Assembly: GCA_934476025.1 (NCBI GenBank)
Contig: CAKSNI010000064.1
Span: forward strand, 1 to 6,357
Origin: an uncultured Eubacteriales bacterium
GTDB lineage: Bacteria; Bacillota; Clostridia; Oscillospirales; Acutalibacteraceae
Direction of reading: 5' to 3'
DNA: 6,357 nt
Positions 1 to 6,283 of this stretch are shown one piece after another. The position numbers and the translations under genes are program-made. Positions within the stretch are counted from its first letter, which is position 1, and every line of letters starts with the position of its first letter. The notes under the pieces were generated by a model, which worked only from the letters and a program-made list of their open reading frames with translations, did not search any database and was not told where the DNA came from.

Positions 1-13
1 GGAAGGAACAACC

Positions 14-955
14 ATGAACCTTGACCTGCTGGAAAACTTTTGCAAGGAAAAGGAAATTCCCTTCAAAAAAGGGGAACCGATGGATCGGCACACCACCTTC
101 CGGGTGGGGGGGAAAGCCGATGCCATGCTGTGGCCGAACAGCGCGGAGGCGATGAAAGAAACTCTCCTTTTTTGCCGGGAACAAAAAATTCCGGCTGCGG
201 TGATCGGCCGCGGCAGCAACCTGCTGGTTTCGGACGACGGCGTGGAAGGCGCGGTTGTTTCCACCGACGGGCTCAATCGGTTGGAAATCACGGGGCAAAC
301 CGTAACGGCCGAAGCCGGGGTACCGCTGTCGGCTCTGGCGGCCGCGGCGGCCAAGGCCGGGCTTTCGGGGCTGGAATTTGCTTACGGAATTCCGGGCAGC
401 GTCGGCGGAGCGCTCTGCATGAATGCCGGGGCCTACGGCAGTGAAATCCGGGATGTTGTTACCCGGGCCGGCGCGGTAGACGCGTCGGGGAAGGTCTTCG
501 AAATTCCGGTGAGCGAAATGCGGCTTTCCTATCGGGCCAGCCGGTTCCGGGCCGAGGGCCTGACGGTTCTTTGGGCGCGGTTTTCGCTGCAGCCGGGTAA
601 TCCGGAAAGTATTACGGAAAAAATGCAGGAATTTTTGCGGCGCCGCCGGGAAAAGCAGCCGCTGGAATACCCCAGCGCCGGCAGCACCTTCAAACGGCCG
701 GAAGGCCGATTTGCCGGGGCGCTCATCGAGCAGAACGGATGGAAGGGAAAAGGGGTCGGCGATGCGGTTGTGAGTGAAAAACACGCCGGTTTTGTCATTA
801 ACCGCGGCCATGCGACGGCCCGGGAAATTCTGGCTCTGATTCAAAAAATTGAGGATAGCGTTCTAAAGCACGACGGCGTTCGGCTGGAGCCGGAGGTCAT
901 CTTTTTGGGGCGGAAATCCGAAAAATCGGAATCTTCTTTGAAAACAAGTATTTAA
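14..955 (+). CDS. murB: UDP-N-acetylenolpyruvoylglucosamine reductase MurB
   Basis: MurB is a cytoplasmic FAD enzyme that uses NADPH to reduce UDP-GlcNAc-enolpyruvate to UDP-MurNAc, the second committed step of peptidoglycan synthesis. Seen in the 313-residue product: the N-terminal HTTFRVGG motif (residues 26-33), the FAD-binding GRGSNLLVSDDG (65-76), the flavin/phosphate loop GIPGSVGGALCMNAGAYGSEI (125-145), the YRASRF segment with Y173 and R174, the catalytic serine in SAGSTFKRP (S224), and the C-terminal LEPEV motif whose E294 matches the catalytic glutamate. Length and motif spacing fit the short type II MurB of Firmicutes, which lacks the tyrosine-loop insertion of the E. coli enzyme. 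The ATG has a GGAAGG ribosome site at 1-6 with 7 bases of spacing, and the N-terminus matches family length. The sequence upstream is outside the window, so the promoter is unknown. The C-terminal tail after residue 300 (KSEKSESS) is hydrophilic and not a known motif. Confidence 0.97.
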   Translation: MNLDLLENFCKEKEIPFKKGEPMDRHTTFRVGGKADAMLWPNSAEAMKETLLFCREQKIPAAVIGRGSNLLVSDDGVEGAVVSTDGLNRLEITGQTVTAEAGVPLSALAAAAAKAGLSGLEFAYGIPGSVGGALCMNAGAYGSEIRDVVTRAGAVDASGKVFEIPVSEMRLSYRASRFRAEGLTVLWARFSLQPGNPESITEKMQEFLRRRREKQPLEYPSAGSTFKRPEGRFAGALIEQNGWKGKGVGDAVVSEKHAGFVINRGHATAREILALIQKIEDSVLKHDGVRLEPEVIFLGRKSEKSESSLKTSI

Positions 956-971
956 CAAGCGGAGAAAAAAC

Positions 972-1829
972 ATGGAATTGCTGATCGTTACGGGGATGTC
1001 GGGGGCAGGAAAATCCCAGGCAGCCAATGCGCTGGAGGATTTGGGATATTACTGCGTCGACAATATCCCGCCTTCCCTCATCCAGGCCTTTGTGGATCTT
1101 TCAAAACACGGAAATTCCGAACTGAACCGTCTGGCCATTGTTACGGATGTTCGGGGAGGAGAATTGTTTTCCTCCATCAACCGGGTGCTGGACGAACTGA
1201 CGGAAAAAGGGGTCCCTTACAAAATTTTGTTTTTGGACGCTACCGATGAAGTATTGGTTCGCCGGTATAAGGAAAACCGCCGGAAGCACCCTCTTTGTAC
1301 GGGAAGCTCCCTTTCGGTGGCCGAAGCGGTCAAAAAGGAACGGAAAATTCTTCAGAAACTGCGGATGCGGGCCGATTATATTGTCGATAGTTCCCATCTT
1401 TCCAATTCGCAGCTCAAGGAACATCTTTCGTCGGTTTTCTTCGGAAATGTCAACAACGGGTTCCTGGTACAGTGTATGTCCTTCGGCTTTAAATACGGTC
1501 CGGCGACCGACGCTGATATCGTGGTGGATGTGCGCTGCCTGCCGAATCCGTTTTATGTGGCCGAATTGCGGAATCTGACCGGACTGGATACCCGGGTACA
1601 GGAGTATGTTCTCAACGGGGAGGAAAGCCGGGAATACGAAAAGCGGCTGTTTGCTTTTATTGATTATTCTCTTCCGCTGTATTGTAAGGAAGGAAAAAGT
1701 CAGCTGATTATTGCCATCGGTTGTACCGGCGGAAAGCACCGCAGTGTAACCTTTGCTCAGCGGCTGTGCGCCCATCTGTGCGAAGCCGGTTATCACTGCA
1801 ATGCGGTTCACCGGGATATCATGAAATAG
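972..1829 (+). CDS. rapZ: RapZ/YvcJ family P-loop nucleotide-binding protein
   Basis: This is a 285-residue protein of the RapZ (YvcJ, UPF0042) family, close to the 284 residues of E. coli RapZ. Seen: Walker A GMSGAGKS (residues 8-15), the conserved GYYCVDNIPPSL (25-36), TDVRG (58-62) at the position annotated in the family as the GTP-binding/Walker B-like site, and the C-terminal domain motifs SFGFKYG (170-176), DVRCLPNP (186-193) and GCTGGKHRSV (250-259). Family members bind and hydrolyse ATP and GTP. In E. coli RapZ is an RNA-binding adaptor that controls glmS through the sRNAs GlmY and GlmZ; in B. subtilis YvcJ affects competence. Those sRNAs are not known in Firmicutes and the protein ends in HRDIMK, without the strongly basic tail used by the E. 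coli protein, so a different role is inferred. An SD-like GGAG at 961-964 lies 7 bases before the ATG. murB ends 16 bases upstream, so co-transcription is likely. Confidence 0.97.
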   Translation: MELLIVTGMSGAGKSQAANALEDLGYYCVDNIPPSLIQAFVDLSKHGNSELNRLAIVTDVRGGELFSSINRVLDELTEKGVPYKILFLDATDEVLVRRYKENRRKHPLCTGSSLSVAEAVKKERKILQKLRMRADYIVDSSHLSNSQLKEHLSSVFFGNVNNGFLVQCMSFGFKYGPATDADIVVDVRCLPNPFYVAELRNLTGLDTRVQEYVLNGEESREYEKRLFAFIDYSLPLYCKEGKSQLIIAIGCTGGKHRSVTFAQRLCAHLCEAGYHCNAVHRDIMK

Positions 1830-1843
1830 ACCGGGCGAAAGGC

Positions 1844-1855
1844 AGGAAAACAATG
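1844..1855 (+). promoter_or_regulatory. whiA ribosome binding site and start codon
   Basis: AGGA at 1844-1847 is followed by 5 bases and the ATG at 1853-1855. This fixes the whiA start rather than the longer in-frame extension that would overlap rapZ. The match is modest (AGGAAAA). The seven bases 1844-1850 are an exact complement of TTTTCCT at 1955-1961 inside whiA, so sequestration in the mRNA is conceivable but unproven. Confidence 0.65.
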
Positions 1856-2767
1856 TCCTTTTGTTCTCAACTGAAAGAAGAACTCTGTACGATCCGAACT
1901 TCCGAATGCTGTACCGTAGCACAGTGCTACGGTATGATGCTGTTCGGTCGTTCTTTTTCCTATAAGGAAATATCGCTGGTCAGTGAAAACCGGGAGGTGG
2001 TCCGGCGGTATCTTTCTTTGCTGCACAAAAATTTCGGGGTGGCACCGGGGGAAGAAATCCTTGGAAAAAAGGTTCTTTCCTATCGGGTGCGCCTGCAAAA
2101 TCCGGCCGAATGCACTCGGGTGCTTTCGGCGTTCGGCTATCGGGGGGAGGATTCCCTGCATATCAACCGGGATGTTTTTAAACGGGACTGCTGCCTTTCG
2201 GCTTTTATCCGGGGGGCTTTTTTGGCCTGCGGTCAAATGAGCGACCCGAACCGGAATTATCATGCCGAGTTTGTGATCCGCGATTTGGTTCTGGCGATGG
2301 AACTGGAACGGATTTTAAAGGAACGGGGGCTTTCTCCGCTGCGTTCTATGCGTGCCAATCGAACGGTGCTGTATTTCAGCCGATTGGAAACGGTGATGGA
2401 ACTGCTGGGGGCGATGAATGCTTCCAAAAATGTCTTTGCGCTGATGGATGTTGAGGTCACCAAAACCATCCGCAATCGGGAAAACCGGAAAAGCAATTCC
2501 GAAATCGGCAACATCGGCAAGCAGGTGGAGGCTTCTTTGAAGGTCATTCGGGCCATTGAACGGCTGGAACAATCCGAAAAACTGGAATTGCTGCCGCCGC
2601 CGTTGTATCGGGTGGCCATTTTGCGGAAAGAACATCCGGATGCCAGCCTGACGGAACTGTGCCGTCTTTGCGAGGAACCGTTGACCCGATCGGGGCTGAA
2701 TCACCGCCTCGCCCGGATTCTGGCGGAAGCCGAGAAACTTCCGAAGGAAGCGGAGGAATCAAAATGA
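1853..2767 (+). CDS. whiA: WhiA-type DNA-binding regulator
   Basis: WhiA proteins fuse a degenerate LAGLIDADG homing-endonuclease fold to a C-terminal helix-turn-helix domain. In Streptomyces WhiA is a sporulation transcription factor; in Bacillus it associates with the nucleoid and influences division and chromosome segregation without a clear regulon. Seen in the 304-residue product: the family N-terminus MSFCSQLKEEL, a first LAGLIDADG-like helix around residues 20-33 (CTVAQCYGMMLFGR), a second around 116-130 (SAFIRGAFLACGQMS), the linker NRKSNSEIGNIGKQV (211-225), and the HTH with DASLTELCRLC (263-273) and SGLNHRLARI (280-289). Earlier in-frame codons exist back to 1721 but lie inside rapZ; the ATG at 1853 is preferred because it gives the family N-terminus and has AGGA at 1844-1847, 5 bases upstream. 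The gene starts 23 bases after rapZ, with no yvcK (mgfK) between them, unlike Bacillus. Its stop overlaps dnaE. A 23-base palindrome lies in codons 20-28. Confidence 0.97.
   Translation: MSFCSQLKEELCTIRTSECCTVAQCYGMMLFGRSFSYKEISLVSENREVVRRYLSLLHKNFGVAPGEEILGKKVLSYRVRLQNPAECTRVLSAFGYRGEDSLHINRDVFKRDCCLSAFIRGAFLACGQMSDPNRNYHAEFVIRDLVLAMELERILKERGLSPLRSMRANRTVLYFSRLETVMELLGAMNASKNVFALMDVEVTKTIRNRENRKSNSEIGNIGKQVEASLKVIRAIERLEQSEKLELLPPPLYRVAILRKEHPDASLTELCRLCEEPLTRSGLNHRLARILAEAEKLPKEAEESK
1912..1934. repeat. 23-base palindrome inside the start of whiA
   Basis: The left arm TACCGTAGCAC (1912-1922) and the right arm GTGCTACGGTA (1924-1934) are exact reverse complements around the single base A1923. 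As RNA it would fold as a 10-pair stem with a CAG loop, and two G-U pairs (1911-1935, 1910-1936) could extend it to 12. It covers whiA codons 20-28, which encode a conserved part of the first LAGLIDADG-like helix. It is not an intrinsic terminator: the bases directly after it are TGATGCTG, not a T-run. It is not the parS or LexA-box consensus. As DNA its two-fold symmetry would suit a dimeric binding protein. The structure is certain; any function is inference. Confidence 0.85.
2752..2767 (+). promoter_or_regulatory. dnaE ribosome binding site with ATGA overlap of whiA stop and dnaE start
   Basis: GGAGG at 2752-2756 stands 7 bases before the dnaE ATG at 2764-2766, the strongest Shine-Dalgarno match in the window. 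The whiA TGA (2765-2767) shares bases with the dnaE ATG, giving the classic ATGA junction of translationally coupled genes. A small hairpin, CTTCC-GAA-GGAAG at 2738-2750, sits just upstream of the SD. The site decides the dnaE start against an in-frame extension back to 2659 that would overlap whiA by more than 100 bases. Confidence 0.9.
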
Positions 2768-5700
2768 CCGATTTCGTTCATCTCCATCTGCATACCGAAT
2801 ACAGTTTGCTGGACGGCTGCTGCCGGTTGGATCAGCTGTTTGAAGAGGTAAAAAAGAAGGGGCAAACGGCCGTCGCCATCACCGATCACGGGGTGATGTA
2901 CGGGGCTGTGGAATTTTATCAGAAGGCTAAAAAAGCCGGCATTCACCCGATTATCGGGTGTGAAGTGTATGTGGCGGCCGAAAGCCGGCTGGATAAACAC
3001 GCCGGGCAGGAAAAATATACCCACCTGATTTTGCTGTGCGAAAACGAGCAGGGCTATCGGAATCTGATCCGGATGGTTTCGCTTTCCTTTACCGAAGGTT
3101 TCTATTCCCGTCCGCGGGTGGATCGGGAGTTGCTTTCCCGGTATCATGAGGGACTGATTGCCCTTTCCGGCTGCCTTTACGGGGCGGTGAGCCGGGAATT
3201 GCTGGCCCAGCGTCCGCAGCAGGCGCTGGAAACAGCGCTGTGGTATGACGACACCTTCGGCCGCGGCAATTATTATCTTGAATTGCAGGATCACGGCCTT
3301 CCCGAACAGAAAACCGTAAATCGGGGGCTGCTGAAAATTGCCGAACAGACCGGCATTCCGCTGGTGGCGACCAACGATGTGCATTATCTTACCCGGGAGG
3401 ACAGCGAAGTGCAGAAGGTTCTGCTTTGCATCCAAACCGGGAAAAAACTCAGCGACGAAAGTCCGCTTTCCTTTTCCACCCGGGAATTTTATCTGAAAAG
3501 CGGCGACGAAATGGCGTCCGCCTTCTTTTATGCGCCGCAGGCACTGCAAAACACCGTAGCCATCGCCGAGCGCTGCCGATTTGAGTTTACCTTCGGGCAG
3601 ATCAAACTGCCCCGCTTTGATATCGGAAACCGGGATCATGCCGCTTATTTTCGGGAACAGTGCAGCGCGGGAATGAAGCGTCTGTACGGCGAACATCCGC
3701 CCAAAGAAGTAACCGAACGGCTGGATTACGAACTTTCGGTTATTGAAAAAATGGGGTATGTGGATTACTATCTGATTGTGGCCGATTTTGTGCTTTATGC
3801 CAAAAGCCGGGGAATTCCGGTCGGCCCGGGCCGGGGCTCGGGGGCCGGCAGCCTGGCGGCCTACTGCATTGGAATTACCGGGATTGATCCGCTTCGTTAC
3901 GGACTGTTGTTTGAACGCTTTTTGAATCCTCAACGGGTTTCCATGCCGGATTTTGATGTGGATTTCTGTTACCTTCGCCGGCAGGAGGTAATTGATTATG
4001 TGATTCGCAAATACGGGGCGGATCATGTGGCTCAGATTGTTACCTTCGGTACCATGGCAGCCCGCAATGCCGTTCGGGATGTCGGCCGGGTGATGGATCT
4101 TCCTTATGCGTTGTGTGACCGGGTGGCCAAACTGATCCCCTTTGAATACAAGAGCGATCTGAAAGGAGCTTTGCAGCGGGAAAAGGAACTGGCGTCCCTG
4201 TATGAAAACGATCCTTCGGTCAAGCGGCTGATCGATATGGCCGAAAAGGTAGAGGGAATGCCGCGGCACGCCTCCACCCATGCGGCCGGGGTGGTCATTT
4301 CCGACCTGCCGGTTGCCGAGCATGTGCCGCTTTCCAAAAATGACGGGGCAGTGGTAACGCAATATACCATGACGGCCCTGGAGCAACTCGGCCTTTTGAA
4401 AATGGATTTTCTCGGATTGCGAACCCTGACGGTCATTTCCGATGCCGTGCGGATGATCCGCCAAAAATTGCCTGATTTTTCGGCGGAAACCATTCCGGAA
4501 AACGATCGGGAAACGCTGGCAATGATGGGACGGGGAGAAACCGAGGGGGTTTTCCAGTACGAAAGCCGGGGGATGACCCATGTGGTGCGTTCCTTTCAGC
4601 CCGAAACACTGGAGGATCTTATCGCCATTCTTTCGTTGTACCGGCCCGGGCCGATGGATTCCATTCCGAAATATATCCACAACCGGTTTCACCCCGAGGA
4701 TATCCGGTACGATACTCCTCTGCTGAAGCCGATTTTGGATGTTACCTACGGATGCATTGTGTACCAGGAACAGGTGATGCAGGTTTTCCGGGTGTTGGCC
4801 GGCTATTCCTTCGGACGGGCAGATATTGTGCGTCGTGCGATGGCCAAAAAGAAAAAAGAAGTCATGGAAGCGGAACGGCAGGCCTTTTTGTACGGAGAAA
4901 AGGATGCACAGGGAAAACCGGTTTGTGTGGGGGCCATCGCCAACGGAATTCCGAAAGAAACCGCCGAAAAGATTTTCGACGATATGGCGGCTTTCAGTTC
5001 GTATGCTTTCAATAAATCCCATGCGGCCGCGTACGGGCTGCTGGCCTATCAGACGGCCTATCTCAAATGCCATTTTCCACGGGAGTTTATGGCGGCCCTT
5101 TTAACCAGCGTGCTGGAAAATACCGAAAAAGTTACGGAATATACCGAGGAATGTCACCGGATGGGCATTCCCATTTTGCCGCCGGATGTCAATGAGAGCA
5201 ACGAGAACTTTACCCCGCAAACGGGCGGCATCCGGTTCGGGCTTCTGGCCATTAAAAATCTGGGGCACGCCCTGATCTCCGGGCTGATTGCCAATCGAAA
5301 CCGGGGAAACTATACCTCGCTGTATGATTTCTGCCGCCGCAATGTCGGGCGGGAACTCAATCGCCGGGCGCTGGAAGGGCTGATCAAAAGCGGAGCGATG
5401 GATTCACTGGGAGAAAACCGTCGAACCCTGCTTTGCCATATCGAACCGATTCTCAATGCGGTGACGGGCGACCAGCGGATGCGTTCGGCCGGGCAGATGA
5501 ATCTTTTTGATACTTCCGGAATGGAGGATGCCGGCCCGGCGCTGGAATCCATGGAGGAAATGCCACAGGAAAAACGGCTCGCCTTTGAAAAAGAGGCGAC
5601 CGGAATGTACCTGTCCGGTCATCCCATGCAGCGGTATTATGCCTATTCCCGATTTATTCATGCCACGCCGATCCGCCGGATTCTTGAGTCGGAAGTCGGG

Positions 5701-6219
5701 GAAAACGAAACGGTTATCGTGGTGGGAATGCTGGCATCCGTTCGTCCGAAAACCCTGAAAAACGGCTCGGTGATCTGCCGGGTTACGGTGGAAGATTTGT
5801 CCGGGAGCGTGGAAGGAATTTTCTTCGCCGACGGGTATGCCCGATTTTCTTCACTTTTGCGGCAGGACGCTGTTTTGAAACTGATCGGGAAGGTCGGCTC
5901 CCGGGATGAAAAACAACCGGAAATTCTTTTGCAGAAGGCAGAGGAACTGCCGGCCTTCGCCCGGGATTTTGTCGCGTCGGTTCCCCGGAAGGAAGCGAGC
6001 CTATACTGTCGGGTCGATTCGATGAACGGACCGGAAGCCGCCCGTGTTTGCGATACACTCAAAAAATACCCCGGGAAAACACCGGTTTATTTGTACGCGG
6101 GCAGCGAAAAAAAGACCTATTGCGCTCCGGAGTCTTTGTGGGTGGATCTTACCTCCCCGGTAAGAGAGGACCTTTGTAAAATCCTGGGGGAGAATTGCGT
6201 AAAAACAGTTGAAAAATAG
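2764..6219 (+). CDS. dnaE: DNA polymerase III subunit alpha (DnaE)
   Basis: This is a family C replicative DNA polymerase of 1151 residues. In Firmicutes DnaE usually works beside PolC, extending RNA primers before hand-off. Domains seen in order: N-terminal PHP domain (about 3-215), with HLHLHTEYSLLDG at 6-18, TDHG at 40-43, SGCLYG at 135-140 and NDVHYL at 204-209; polymerase core with GPGRGSGAGSL (354-364), PDFDVDF (395-401) carrying catalytic D398 and D400, and MDFLGLRTL (547-555) carrying the third aspartate D548; fingers motifs YRPGPMDSIPKYI (626-638), GRADIVRRAMAKK (684-696) and FNKSHAAAYG (749-758); a helix-hairpin-helix region (about 822-890); the internal sliding-clamp motif QMNLF (911-915); an OB fold (about 983-1055); and a small C-terminal domain (about 1077-1145). 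There is no DnaQ-type exonuclease insertion, so it is not PolC. All nine expected PHP metal ligands appear present. Start chosen from the GGAGG site and the family N-terminus. It is probably co-transcribed with whiA. Confidence 0.98.
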   Translation: MTDFVHLHLHTEYSLLDGCCRLDQLFEEVKKKGQTAVAITDHGVMYGAVEFYQKAKKAGIHPIIGCEVYVAAESRLDKHAGQEKYTHLILLCENEQGYRNLIRMVSLSFTEGFYSRPRVDRELLSRYHEGLIALSGCLYGAVSRELLAQRPQQALETALWYDDTFGRGNYYLELQDHGLPEQKTVNRGLLKIAEQTGIPLVATNDVHYLTREDSEVQKVLLCIQTGKKLSDESPLSFSTREFYLKSGDEMASAFFYAPQALQNTVAIAERCRFEFTFGQIKLPRFDIGNRDHAAYFREQCSAGMKRLYGEHPPKEVTERLDYELSVIEKMGYVDYYLIVADFVLYAKSRGIPVGPGRGSGAGSLAAYCIGITGIDPLRYGLLFERFLNPQRVSMPDFDVDFCYLRRQEVIDYVIRKYGADHVAQIVTFGTMAARNAVRDVGRVMDLPYALCDRVAKLIPFEYKSDLKGALQREKELASLYENDPSVKRLIDMAEKVEGMPRHASTHAAGVVISDLPVAEHVPLSKNDGAVVTQYTMTALEQLGLLKMDFLGLRTLTVISDAVRMIRQKLPDFSAETIPENDRETLAMMGRGETEGVFQYESRGMTHVVRSFQPETLEDLIAILSLYRPGPMDSIPKYIHNRFHPEDIRYDTPLLKPILDVTYGCIVYQEQVMQVFRVLAGYSFGRADIVRRAMAKKKKEVMEAERQAFLYGEKDAQGKPVCVGAIANGIPKETAEKIFDDMAAFSSYAFNKSHAAAYGLLAYQTAYLKCHFPREFMAALLTSVLENTEKVTEYTEECHRMGIPILPPDVNESNENFTPQTGGIRFGLLAIKNLGHALISGLIANRNRGNYTSLYDFCRRNVGRELNRRALEGLIKSGAMDSLGENRRTLLCHIEPILNAVTGDQRMRSAGQMNLFDTSGMEDAGPALESMEEMPQEKRLAFEKEATGMYLSGHPMQRYYAYSRFIHATPIRRILESEVGENETVIVVGMLASVRPKTLKNGSVICRVTVEDLSGSVEGIFFADGYARFSSLLRQDAVLKLIGKVGSRDEKQPEILLQKAEELPAFARDFVASVPRKEASLYCRVDSMNGPEAARVCDTLKKYPGKTPVYLYAGSEKKTYCAPESLWVDLTSPVREDLCKILGENCVKTVEK
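2944..2960. repeat. 17-base palindrome inside dnaE
   Basis: CACCCGAT (2944-2951) and ATCGGGTG (2953-2960) are exact reverse complements around T2952. The element lies in the PHP-domain coding region, over codons 61-66 (HPIIGC). As RNA it would give a 7-pair stem with a TTA loop. Arms this short can arise by chance in a 6 kb window, so only the symmetry itself is claimed. Confidence 0.5.
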
Positions 6220-6242
6220 AAAAAGATGGGATATACTATAAT
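6209..6242 (+). promoter_or_regulatory. Putative sigma-A promoter for pfkA
   Basis: TTGAAA at 6209-6214 (5 of 6 matches to TTGACA) is followed by a 17-base spacer and TATACT at 6232-6237 (5 of 6 matches to TATAAT). The -35 box overlaps the last codons of dnaE. A perfect TATAAT also lies at 6237-6242, but its spacing from the TTGAAA is 22 bases, so the 17-base pair is preferred. Transcription would start near 6244, giving a leader of roughly 37 bases before pfkA. No terminator is seen between dnaE and this promoter, so pfkA may also be read from the upstream transcript. Confidence 0.6.
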
Positions 6243-6266
6243 CAAGTTCAAAAAATAAAACTCTTG

Positions 6267-6283
6267 TGGGGATGATAATCATG
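6267..6283 (+). promoter_or_regulatory. pfkA ribosome binding site and start choice
   Basis: TGGGGATG at 6267-6274 provides a G-rich, imperfect Shine-Dalgarno sequence about 9 bases before the ATG at 6281. A second in-frame ATG at 6272 would add Met-Ile-Ile, but it abuts the GGGG and leaves no room for a ribosome site. The 6281 start also gives the usual family N-terminus. Confidence 0.6.

Noticed and set aside
917..930. Hairpin TCCGA-AAAA-TCGGA at the end of murB as a terminator
   Set aside because: The stem has only five pairs, lies inside the coding sequence, and is followed by ATCTTCTTTG rather than a clean T-run.
1043..1069. Eight-base inverted repeat GGGATATT/AATATCCC in rapZ
   Set aside because: With an 11-base loop, repeats of this size are expected about once or more per window by chance, and it encodes the conserved GYYCVDNIP motif.
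1219..1230. 12-base palindrome ACAAAATTTTGT in rapZ
   Set aside because: A palindrome of this length is expected about once in 6 kb by chance and has no supporting context.
1721..1852. A 44-codon N-terminal extension of whiA
   Set aside because: It lies inside the conserved 3' end of rapZ (GCTGGKHRSV region). The ATG at 1853 gives the standard WhiA N-terminus and has an SD.
1101..1922. A 273-codon open frame on the minus strand opposite rapZ
   Set aside because: It is again in codon register with the sense gene and is explained by the same codon avoidance; no family motif is seen.
1910..1958. The whiA palindrome plus T5 (1954-1958) as an intrinsic terminator
   Set aside because: The T-run begins 19 or more bases after the core stem, and the outer four-pair helix next to it is too weak; termination here would also cut off whiA and dnaE.
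2659..2763. A 35-codon N-terminal extension of dnaE
   Set aside because: It lies inside the whiA helix-turn-helix coding region. The ATG at 2764 has a GGAGG site and the usual DnaE N-terminus just before HLHLHTEYS.
2701..5073. A 790-codon open frame on the minus strand opposite dnaE
   Set aside because: It is aligned codon-for-codon with dnaE, so it stays open simply because dnaE uses no TTA, CTA or TCA codons until Leu780 (TTA at 5101-5103). Its translation is low-information (rich in His, Gln, Phe, Arg) with no recognisable domain, while the + strand protein is unmistakably DnaE.
6147..6165. Hairpin TCTTACC-TCCCC-GGTAAGA near the dnaE end as a terminator
   Set aside because: Seven perfect pairs, but the following bases (GAGGACCTTTG) lack a T-run and the stem is inside the dnaE coding sequence.
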